Assembly: GCF_032854445.1 (NCBI RefSeq)
Contig: NC_088297.1
Span: 372,001-436,000 of the forward strand
Direction of reading: 5' to 3'
DNA: 64,000 nucleotides
From: Liolophura sinensis
Taxonomy: Eukaryota > Mollusca > Polyplacophora > Chitonida > Chitonidae
The notes beneath the pieces were generated by a model. It saw only the letters and a list, made by a program, of their open reading frames with translations, ran no database searches and was not told the DNA's origin. A program made the position numbers and the translations under genes. Position 1 is the stretch's first letter. Each line of letters opens with the position of its first letter. Of this stretch, positions 21,542 to 33,500 are shown piece after piece.

Positions 21542-24500
21542 CTAACAGAATTCTTTTGGGGGTGGTCGAGTGGGCAGCCTACCAGCTGTGAAATGTCCCG
21601 CCTCAAACTGTTGTCTTTCTTCTGGTGTGAGTTCATTAAGAGGTGTATATGTGGAAGACTCTGTTGTGGATGATGTCGAAGATGCAGAAGCTGTGGGTTG
21701 GGTGGATAATGCGCCTCCTGCAGCCCCAAACACTGGCTGCCCAAATGCACTAGACCCAGTCGTTGCCGTGCCAGATGCCCCTCCAGAGGTTCCAGCGTTG
21801 TTACCAAAGACATTTCCTTGCACTTCAGCAAGCCCAAATCCAGCTGTGCTAGCTCCTCCGAAAGCTGGCTTACCAAAAAGACCGCTCGATGAATCTGTTG
21901 TCTGCTGAAATCCACTTTGCCCGTTGTTACCAAAAAAGTTAGTCCCTTGTGACTGGGTGTTGGACAGTATACTACCTCCACCTTGGTTGCTACCAAAGGC
22001 ACCGGTTGGCTGGTTACCCCCAAATAAGCTCCCTCCTGATTGGTTGATGCCAAACATGCTCTCTGCAGACTGGTTGTTCCAAAATAAGCTTTCTGATTGA
22101 TTGTTCCCAAATAAGCTTCCTGATTGGTTGTTCCCAAACACACTGCCTGTTGTTTGGCCTGCTCCAAACACATTTTCTGTTTGAATGTTCCCCAAAGCTG
22201 TTCCTGATGATTGGTTATTTCCAAAAATGGGGGTTGATTGGCTGTTGCCAAACAGGTTATTTGAGGTTGGAGCTGGCTTTCCAAAGAGACCTGTCGACTG
22301 TCCTGAAGAGGACTGCCCAAAGCCTAAAGAAAGAAAAGAAATTCTTCTTAATATAATCATCAGTCATATCATCATGTAATGATTCCCAGCCTGCTGCATT
22401 ATAATCATTATTTGCTCATCAATCAGTTGAGAAAGGGCAGGGGAGCCAGTCGCGGAAATAACCCATTGGTGCAAAAGACGAAGAAAAGTAAGGGCTTATT
22501 CATTTGGTCCATATTTAACATCATCCTCAAGAATTTAGCATTCATGCTGTCAGTTTGGTGACGAAAGTGTGCCTGGCGTAAGTTACCTGCCCTTGGCAAT
22601 GTAGTGATGAACTTGACCAGGTCACATACATGTACAGAAAATGCACACCACACATGGAGGACAAGTGGTCTTTAACAAAACTTCAGATGGCATAAACAGC
22701 ATTGTGAGCGATGTCCACAGCCTATTGTCACCCCGGCCCCACAAAAAGTGAGAACAGGAGAATGTACAAATTCTCTGTACCCAGCCTAGTGTGGCCTAGC
22801 GATCGCTCGGTCATCACCTGCACCCAAGGGCGTAAACATTGGTACCAGAAGCATGGAATACATGCACTCAAAATTTTTTCACTTCTGTGTACGTGTATAT
22901 GATGATGGTCACTTTTATAGGTGGAGAGAAAATTAATGAGGTTGGGGGGAAAAAACTGCAACCATTGGAAAGTTATTGACAAACATTCGCACCTGTGATG
23001 AATACCTGTGCGCATCAGTTTGTCAGCCATGGTGGCTCTGCCTTAGAACCAAATTCCCTGACATCCCAATTCTGGATAGCCGATATAATTCCATGGTTTT
23101 CCAAGGTTCAAAGGTATTCACAGTTCAGGATGAATATTTCGCTATGTTGCCATACCTGAACCAAAGGAGGATCCACAAGACAGAGCCGAGGATGTGGGAA
23201 TGGACGCTGCGCCTAATCTACAACAACAACAACGAAATCTCACTGACATGACCAATACGACAAGATACATTGATATGTGCTTCAAGGGGTGACGTCAACA
23301 TGATGTCGTCGCTTCATAGAAGTGTAAGGTCAATGAGTCAATTTTGACATGGTTTGATGAACCACTAGTCCATGGAGGTCCATAGCAGTTTTGGGTGCAC
23401 ATGTGTTGTAGACGTAACAAACAAACGTGACATTAATGGCAAATCTCAGTGTAAGCAGTATCTCTTGTTGTATTAGAGTTACTTCCCCTAATGTAAGACT
23501 AATGTCACTTCACATGTACTCTCCAGACTCAACAATTTTTCAGTCATATGACGACAAAGGAATCCTTAGTGTGTATGTAGTGTGCCTCCTAGTCGCAGGG
23601 CGGATTTTCACTGCTCTTTTATCTAGTGCTGCTTCACTGAGACAACCAACCGAAGGCAAGTAAGCCATCCCGCCCGAGCCATTATACTGATACTGGTCAA
23701 CCAGTCGTTGCACTATCCCCTCCATGCTGAACAAAGTTACAACTTCCTCTTTTAAAGTCCTAGGTGTGGCTCGACCAAGGATTGATCCTGGATCTACCGC
23801 TCCCGAAGCGGAGACTTAGGGGACACTTTAAGTATCTGCATGTAAATATACATGTATGTTTGAACTTTCATTTAGTCTTTGTGTCATTTTGTAACTTCCC
23901 TAACACCTTTATCAGACTTTATAGCAACATACCCTCTTTCAAGTCGGCTCATATCGTCTTCTATAAACTGTATCTGGAAGGCAAAATACACACCACACAG
24001 TACATAAAGGTGTAACCATTGGCAAGGCAAAGCACACACCACACAGTACATAAAGGTGTAACCATTGGCAAGGCAAAACACACACCACACAGTACATAGA
24101 GGTGTAACCATTGGCAAGGCAAAACACACACCACACAGTACATAAAGGTGTAACCATTGGCAAGGCAAAATACACACCACACAGTACATAAAGGTGTAAC
24201 CATTGGCAAGGCAAAACACACACCACACAGTACATAAAGGTGTAACCATTGGCAAGGCAAAACACACACCACACAGTACATAAAGGTGTAACCATTGGCA
24301 AGGCAAAACACACACCACACAGTACATAAAGGTGTAACCATTGGCAAGGCAAAACACACACCACACAGTACATAAAGGTGTAACCATTGGCAAGGCAAAA
24401 TACACACCACACAGTACACAAAGGTGTAACCATTGGCAAGGCAAAATACACACCACACAGTACATAAAGGTGTAACCATTGGCAAGGCAAAATACACACC

Positions 24501-27500
24501 ACACAATACACAAAGGTGTAACCATTGGCAAGGCAAAACACACACCACACAGTACATAAAGGTGTAACCACTGGCAAGGCAAAACACACACCACACAGTA
24601 CATAAAGGTGTAACCATTGGCAAGGCAAAATACACACCACACAGTACATAAAGGTGTAACCATTGGCAAGGCAAAATACACACCACACAGTACATAAAGG
24701 TGTAACCATTGGCAAGGCAAAACACACACCACACAGTACATAAAGGTGTAACCATTGGCAAACCCAAACACTCATTTCAAAGATCACGTAACAAATATGA
24801 TTTGTCCGCAACTACATGTACAACACATTTAAAAGCGCTTTGCATTGCAACACTTGAATCAGACATTAAACATCTGCAACCAATGTGTTATCTTGCTACA
24901 TATCAGTATTCCGTTTTTTAAAAAAACTTTAAAGCACAACATTTTTTTGATATACTTGGGTATTATTATACATATTCTATTATACATTCAATGTGAACTG
25001 ACAGTAAACTACTCACCAGCTTCTGTTTGGTCTGCATGCTGGGACGACTCAACTCGGTTCGTATCTGACGAAATTTGTTGATGAGATTGTTCACCTTGAG
25101 AACCTGTGGAACCACAAATAAATGTCACAGTGTAGGGTAAGATTCGGCAGGAAAAACCTGCAATAACAACAAACCTGATCACATCAGTATACAGTCACAC
25201 ATTCATCTAAAGTACATGTTACTTTCTATTTATTTATTTATTTGTTTATTTATTTCATTGGTGTTTTACACAATACTCAAGAATATTACACTTATATGAC
25301 GGCATCCAGCATCAAGGTGGGAGTAAAGCGAGCAGAGCTCGGCAGAAAATTCACAACCATCTGCAGGTTGCTGGCAGACCTTCCCACTTTCAACCAGAGA
25401 GGAAGCCAGCATGAGTTGGACTTGAACTCACATCGACCTTCATCGCCTTCAATCATGACAATGCAATATGTAAGTTTCGAGATAGGGAAACAGGACGGAT
25501 GTCCCTTTACAACACAATATCATTACTCTATGGTACAGTAGTGTCATTCTGCCAGTTTTAATACTGGGTGGTAGATGGAATATAGACAAGTAATACAACA
25601 GAATATAGACAAGTAATACAACAGAATATAGACAAGTAATACAACAGAATATAGACAAGCAATACAACAGAATATAGACAAGTAATACAACAGAATATAG
25701 ACAAGTAATACAACAGAATATAGACAAGTAATACAACAGAATATAGACAAGTAATACAACAGAATATAGACAAGTAATACAACAGAATATAGACAAGCAA
25801 TACAACAGAATGTAGACAAGCAATACAACAGAATGTAGACAAGTAATACAACAGAATATAGACAAGTAATACAACAGAATATAGACAAGCAATACAACAG
25901 AATATAGACAAGTAATACAACAGAATATAGACAAGTAATACAACAGAATATAGACAAGCAATACAACAGAATGTAGACAAGTAATACAACAGAATATAGA
26001 CAAGTAATACAACAGAATTAGACTGATCTTCACAATTACTTTTTGGGTGGATCTGGGTTTCTAATACTGATATTCTATTGTTAGTATAATGTAAACATGA
26101 ATGCTAACTAATAAATAGAGTGAGTGAGTGCTTGGAGTTTCATGTCATACTAGTTTTCAGCCATATGACGACGAAGAAATCCTTTGAGAGCAAGCAATAT
26201 GCCTCCTTGTTGCAGGACGGTTTTCCACCACTCTTTTATCTAGTGCTGCTTCACTGAGACAGCTTACCAAAGGCAATTAAGCTGCCCCACCCGGGCCATT
26301 ATACTAATACGGGTCAATAAGTAGTTGCACTATCCCCTTCATGCTGAATGCCAAGCGAGGAAGCTGCAACTTCCTCTTTTAAGGTCTTCTGTGTGACTCA
26401 ACCCAGGATTGACCCTGGAGCTACTGCTCCTGAAGCAGACGCTCTATCAACTGTGCTAACAGATCCTTTGTTAATGAAAAGGTAAGGAGGTAGCCCTACC
26501 ATGCAGTAAAGTGTAGGAGATACTCTTCTACACTCAACATGCTTAGTCCCCAGCCTGATATAAAATTCTGCTACTGCACCTATTTGAAATCTTGAATTAC
26601 ATCAATTTATTTATTTATTTACTTGATTGGTCTTTAACACCGTACTCAAGAATATTTCACGTACATAATGGCAACCAGTATTACTGTGGGGAGAAACCCA
26701 CGACCATCTGCAGATTGCTGGCAGGCTTTCCCACGTACAGGCGGAGAGGAAGCCAGCATGAGCTGGACTTGAACTCACAGCGGCCACATTGGTAGCAGGT
26801 TTCTGGGTTGCTGTTCCCATCCAGGCCCCTGAATTACATCACAACTCACTTTGTGATACTAGCTCGTGGATTTGAATCTCTGAAATAATCAATACATAAT
26901 TAATACCATGCGGTGACATAAAACAAAATTGAAGTGACGAGCACACAAATTGTTTGAATTTTTCAAACTTGTGACGCATCTAACAATTATCTTCAAGAAA
27001 ATTTGAAGTATATTTTTATTGTCTGAATGAACTGTCACCTCAGTTGTCTGAATGAACTGTCACCTCAGTTGTCTGAATGAACTGTCACCTCAGTTGTCTG
27101 AATGAACTGTCACCTCAGTTGTCTGAATGAACTGTCACCTCAGTTGTCTGAATGAACTGTCACCTCAGTTGTCTGAATGAACTGTCACCTCAGTTGTCTG
27201 AATGAACTGTCACCTCAGTTCCCCGATCTGCGAAAATCAGGTTATCCTAAATGATCATTGTTTTTTTTTTTTTAAAGTAGATTCACAGGATATCACTGCA
27301 GTGATTGGAAGGTTTGAGATCTAGGCAAGATTCTACGCAAACAACAAATGAATACAGTGAAACATTCCTCTATTCCGTGCTGTTAGCGTGTTTTGGGAGT
27401 TCAAGCCATTTATCACCCGTCAGTAATTGGTCAAGAACTCTTTTGCTCTGGATTTCAAAATCCCTGCTCATTTTAATACCCTATTTTTATCAGAAAGGAT

Positions 27501-30500
27501 TAGGCAGTGCTCTAGACTCCTCTCTAAAAAACAAGACTATAGGGGCCTACTGGAGATTCTGGGCAAAAAGTCAATCAGTGCAAGTTCAATCAAATGCTTC
27601 TTCTGTGCAAAGGTTAGTGTTCACAATCAGTCAAAAACTTTGGAATCTAAACTTTACATTTAACATTAAAAATGGTAAAGGTACAAGCCTGATATTTGTT
27701 GAAAAGCAATAATTTGGGATATTCACGCTAAAAACAGAAAATTTGATTTGATTAGCAAATGTTTGCCAAAAAAATTCTTCGGCATAGCCTGTAATAATAC
27801 AACATCCATCCACCAAATCAATCTATCTTATCAAAGAGGTATTCTACAAATAATCAATGGATATGATGATCATATCAACATTCTGAAGAAAAGAAAACAA
27901 ATATCACAAAGCTAATTGTCTGGTCATCAAAGGCTAATAAAGTGGATATTAACAGCTGAGCAAAGAGGACAATCTCTCTAACTACTTGGGATTTATTTTG
28001 ACCCCATTATCAGTGGCACAATGCATCAATAGATTTGTCACAAGTAGGGTTTTTCTGCAGTCTTGTTCATATCGCTTATCCTACTGTGCTTCCAACTTTA
28101 TTCCATGTTCTGTCATTGTGTACCTTGTCACTCTTGTCGCATGTTCGCAAGGTGTTTATTCAAGCACATTCAGATGGCATTATTCTGTGACGGATAAAAC
28201 TATGCTTTGGTGAAGCCCAAAAATTGGCCAATCCAACAAATGTAGTTTTGTCTCCAAAATGAAATTTAAAAAATTTGCATAAAACAACCAAATGAATATT
28301 AAGCTGGACAATGAATTTTTGTCTTTACGCAAAAAAAAAATGCTTCATAATAAATTTAATCCAAATTAGCATAAACTTTGGTGAAGTAAGGCAACCATAG
28401 ACTCCTATACTAAATGTATAATTTTTAAAGTTTTCTTATTCTGGAAAAAGCCAAAAAATCACAGTACACGGCTCCTTAATTATATAAATCCTGAATTTTG
28501 ACTACGATGAAGTTTTCGGAGAAGCCATTGTGTATCGTCACTGTACTCATTATTCATGGAGTAATGTATAAATTAACATTGGTAACATTCCAGTCGCTAG
28601 TTAAGTGCTACTCCATGTAAAACTACATAAAACCAGTTAAAATGATACATGTGATGTATGAAGGAACAGAGCCAACGCCATGGTTCAATAGCATTTTACG
28701 TGCAGATTAACACTATTTACCTCCTCTGACTGAAGAACCTTCACAACCAAAATCTGCAATTTTGGGAAATTTGCCCATTCTGACATGATAATATTCCTTC
28801 TGTGACAATGAATCACACGAAGAACTGGCCCTGATAGCGCTTCGGGAGCAGTAGATCCAGGGTCAATCCTGGGTTAAGTCACACCTATGACTTTTAAAAG
28901 AGGAAGTTGTAACTTCCTCGCTTGGCGTTCAGCATGAAGGGGATAGTGCAACGACTGGTTGACCCATATCAGTATAATGGCTCGGGCGGGATGGCTTTCT
29001 TCCCTTCGGTAAGTCGTCTCAGTGAAGCAGCGTTAGATAGAAGAGAGGTGGAAATCCGTCCTGCAACAAGGAGGCACATTACATGCACTCTAAGGATTCC
29101 TTTGTCGTCATATGACTGAAAAATTGTTACGTAACATGTTAAATGCCAAGCATTCACTCGCTCACTCACTCACGGTGAATCACACAGATATGATGCTGAG
29201 TAATATCAGAATGACACCTTGAGCATTTGAAATTAGAGCATCATGTTTTCTTGTCATGTATTCTTCCATGTATTCTTCAGACCAGGCTGAAGTGAAAATA
29301 ACCAATAGCTGTTGTTTCGGTATTATTCTCCGAAACTTTATTCTCAATAAAATCTTGATCCTTATCATTTAACCTTGCTTTTTAAGACACTGAGGTTTTG
29401 AAGCTGAACTGTAGCTAATAAAAATATGTACTGATCCCAGACCAAATTTGGATTTACAGTACTGCGTTCAGGCACATTTACACCTGCAGTGTACGTGTAT
29501 CGTACGCCTTACATAAAGTTGGCCGTTTCCTGACTTTTCTGCTTCGTATGCTTCAAAACGTAATTCTTCTGGGGAGATATCATCCATACCTATATAAACA
29601 CAAATGTGACAAAACAAACACATGAGTTTATTTCATTTATTTATTTATTTATTTGATTGGTCTTTTACACCGTACTCAAGAATATTTCACTTATACGACG
29701 GCAGCCAGCATTATGGTGGGTGGAAACCGGGCAGAGCCCAGGGGAAACCCACGACCATCCACAGGTTGCTTGAAGACCTTCCCACGTACGGCCGGAGAGG
29801 AAGCCAGCATGAGCTGGACTTGAACTCACAGGGATCGCATTGGTGAGAGACTCCTAGGTCATTACACTGCGCTAGCGCGCTAACCAACTGAGCCACGGAG
29901 GCCCCCAATTTATTTTAAATACATGTATTTATTTATATCTGACTGATGTTTTACGATGCACTTATTGAAACATTTCATTTATACAATTGTAGACAGAATT
30001 ATGGTGGGACAAAACTGGGCTCGAACCTCATGATCATTCACAGGTTGCCGCCAGGCCTTCCACGCATGACAGAAAGGAAGTCAGCATGAACTCACAGGGA
30101 CTGAATCTGTGAGAGGCTCCTGGATGTTTCCCTGGCATGCTAATGACTAGGTCATGGAAGCTCGTGCTCATATTTTAATACACGTATCTCTTCTTTCACA
30201 ATGAATGTGTAGTTCCGTATATTACATGTTAAGCACACAAAAATCACAGACTGAGTAATCAAATCTTAACACAACCATTTCAAAAGTTTCTATACATTAT
30301 CACACTTTACCATTATCAACAGTCTCCCATGTATACGCGGTGTCTGTTTTATACACAGTCACGTTCAGTGAGCTTTTATTGTATGTGACTGGAATTTTAT
30401 AGTTTACATACATCTCAGAACTTGATCAACTTAAGCAAGGCACGTGTGGTTTTATTTCTCTATCAGGTGACGCCAATTTCATATTGGGTTTATTGCCAAG

Positions 30501-33500
30501 TTGACTCTCAAAAAATCCAAAAATGGAATAAAAATAAAACTGAACACTCACTTAGATTTGGTAGTAAGGCTACCAGAGACTTTTCCGCTTCATACTCGTC
30601 AAGCCTGAATGGAAAACTTCAGCTTAATACACTACAAACATTGAGGGCGGGAGAATCCACAAAAGGCCTGCCTAGGCCTGGGTTTGAACCCGCACCTCAT
30701 GTATCCCAGCAAGCTCCTTGACCTTGTCTTCAGCCATAGCCCACTCCCACCGATGTTTCTGAGATGATGAGTTCAATAAGACAAGTACCTGTCACACCTG
30801 TGCATCATAATGCAACTGCCTTACCTGGCAGACAAGATCCGTCTTTATAGTAGGTGTAACAGGAGAAGATCCAGGTGTGTGACGGCTCCCAGTTCTCCAT
30901 GTCTGCAGAAATCATCTCCCTAACAACATACGCAGCAACAAAACAAACTTCATTCCAACATGTCCAAGCTCTCATTCCATGACCAACTTCACGTTAAATA
31001 TCGGTGATTTATCTGATTGTTGTTTACAACCACATGCAAGAATTTTTTTTCTTTGGTTTTTTTCACTTTAAACATTTTTTTTTAATTTAATATGGCGCTC
31101 ATGTTGAAGGAAACAGAAATGCTTGTGGCTGTCAAAACTATTCTCATCATAATACACTGACAGGCCTGCATCTCTCTGTGAATAATTACACTTGTACATG
31201 TAATGCACAAATACAGTGCTGCCTCACTGGAATGCCATGCTTTATAAGCACTGGACCTATCTACTAAAAGTTCTAGAATAAACACTTTTACCTGCAATAA
31301 TCATTGCAAAATTGTGTAAATCTGTTCTGATGCCATGGCCGTGAACTTGCTCTGACGGTCGAGCTAGAATTAACTCAGTTTTGCATGTGGGAGGTCCGTA
31401 AGGTCACATCAGTATAATCATCACACTTATCCATACATTGCATACTATGTTTGTTGAAAATATGACACCTTGATCTTTCAAGCCATCTGAGCCAGACATG
31501 TCCCCATTTCCACAGGACAGTCTGGTGTCTATCTATTTATTTATTTGATTGGTGTTTTACGCTGTACTCAAGAATATTTCGCATATACGACGGCGGCCAG
31601 CAATATGGTGGGAGGAAATTGGGCAGGCCCCGGGAGAAACACACAGCCATTCGCAGGTGGCAGACCTTCCCACACACGGCCGGAGAAGAAGCCAGCATAG
31701 GCTGGACTTGAACTCACAGTGACTGCATCGGTGGGAGGCTCCTGAACCAACAGGTAAAACAATACATGGATGGTCCTGTTTTTATTTCTCAACATGAAGT
31801 ATAGGCATAAAGATGTGTCTCAAAAACAAGAAATAAAATTCTCCACCTCATTATGGGAGTGAGGTGAGTAAAACTGGCTTTAAAGTACCCAGCAGTCAGT
31901 TCGGAAATTATCATTAGTAGCCTGTAAACATTAACTCTGATAAAGATGTCACCACCTGGTAGGTGGATGAGTGTTAATGTGGTAGGGGGTGCAAGCTGGT
32001 GCTACTATAAAACTAGCAAGTTCAGTATTGGCTTCATTTGGAAAAAGTTCTGTTTACTCCTGGAATATATGTAAAAAAAATAGAGGAGTAATTCTGCGAT
32101 TAAAACTAATCTCAATCCAAAAGTGAATTTTAATTAAAAAAAAAAACAAACAAAAAACTTTTTGTACAACTGTACCTTATTTCTCACATACATGCACTTG
32201 CTTTATACTAAAGGTATCTCTTTAGAATTAGTATTCAAGAAAACTTAGTTTTAAATTAGCTTTATGTATGTATGTATACATTAATGTCATACTTTAACAC
32301 TTGTCTTCTTGTCACATGGCTAGCCCATGCCACCAAAGTGTTGCTGCCACTGCAGTGCATGTACCATGCTAAAGACAGGAGACACGACACGACACCCTGT
32401 CATCTTAACCTAATTCTTCTAATTGTTGGGGCACCTGGTCTGCTCTTTCGAGCCAATACACAGGTACTTGTAGCAGGAATATTTAGTTTCATCTAACGAA
32501 CAATATATTTATATCTTTACTTTTCTAAACAAGTGGGGGAGAGAAATTTAATTCTTTGCTTTCAACACTACTAACACCTGTCCTAAAAATTAGAAGTATT
32601 AGGGTATACTGAGACGGGTCAAGCAGTCCTGTTTCCGTACTTTAACCTCTCAGTGCTGAGTGCCAAGTAGGGCAGCAAGAAGCCTATTTTTTTATGACTT
32701 TGGTATGACCCACCATGGATTTGATCCAAGATCTCCCGACAGGAAAATGGACGCTCTAACAGTTACGTCACCGAAGCGGTCATTTTAATAGCTTCATGAT
32801 ATACAGTAATTAAAACACTCAGACATGATGAAGGTTATTTACTCACAGAACATCCTGGGTTGATAAGTTTAGCAGTCCGTTCGCAGCTTTCCCACTTGAC
32901 TGCTTCCCATCCTGCTGGGACAGAGCCTCGAATCTGTTGCTAGATGAGAATGTGGCTCGAAACGTGACCCCCCTATTTGAACCTTTATCACCCCCTCTGT
33001 AGCCTCTGCCATACCACTTGTAAGCATTGTTACTATTGTAGTTGCCTTGGTTATAGTACCCTGTCGGTGGAACAGAAAGGAAGAAAAATGACATTCTGAC
33101 AATTAAATGCAGATTTTATAACCGAGTAATTGCCTGTTCCAGTAAAGATGTCAGCACAACTATGACATCACCATGGAAACCAGAGATTATGGCAAATTAT
33201 GGCAATGCACACTAGTACCATGGTGGACAAATGCAATGACACAGTTACATGAACTGTATCCTCAGGGGCCTCTGTTGCTCAGTTGGTTAGCAGGCTAGAG
33301 CAGCGTAATGACCCAGGAGCCTCTCACCAATGCAGTCGCTGTGAGTTCAAGTCCAGCTCATGTTGGCTTCCTCTCCCACTGTACGTGGGTAGGTCTTGCA
33401 TCAACCTGCGGATGGTCATGCCTTTCCACCAGGCTCTGCCCAGTTTCCTACCACCATAATGCTGGCCGTCGTCATATAAGCGAAATATTCTTGAGTACGG

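Larger units (their letters stand above)
25104..29512 (-). other. Intron 4 of NUP42
   Basis: 4.4 kb, GTAAGG donor. Contains two minisatellites, two family 1 and two family 2 SINEs and one possible microexon (see findings). The 27305-28213 stretch has open frames of 135 and 75 codons that I do not recognise and take as chance. Confidence 0.75.
30921..32846 (-). other. Intron 2 of NUP42
   Basis: GTGAGT donor at 32846, TGTTAG acceptor at 30921. Holds one family 1 and one diverged family 2 SINE; the rest is unremarkable. Confidence 0.75.

Noticed and set aside
23884-24811. Three overlapping minus-strand frames of about 270-295 codons
   Set aside because: All three frames are open through the 46-bp array. 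This is a property of the repeat and lies in a NUP42 intron.
27305-27712. 135-codon frame in NUP42 intron 4
   Set aside because: No recognised domain, no repeat explanation, but also no splice or start context; it lies inside a clear intron of another gene, so chance is likelier.
32843-33102. Two overlapping minus-strand frames at NUP42 exon 2
   Set aside because: Only the frame joining exon 1 (phase 1) and exon 3 (phase 2) is used; the other is a shadow.
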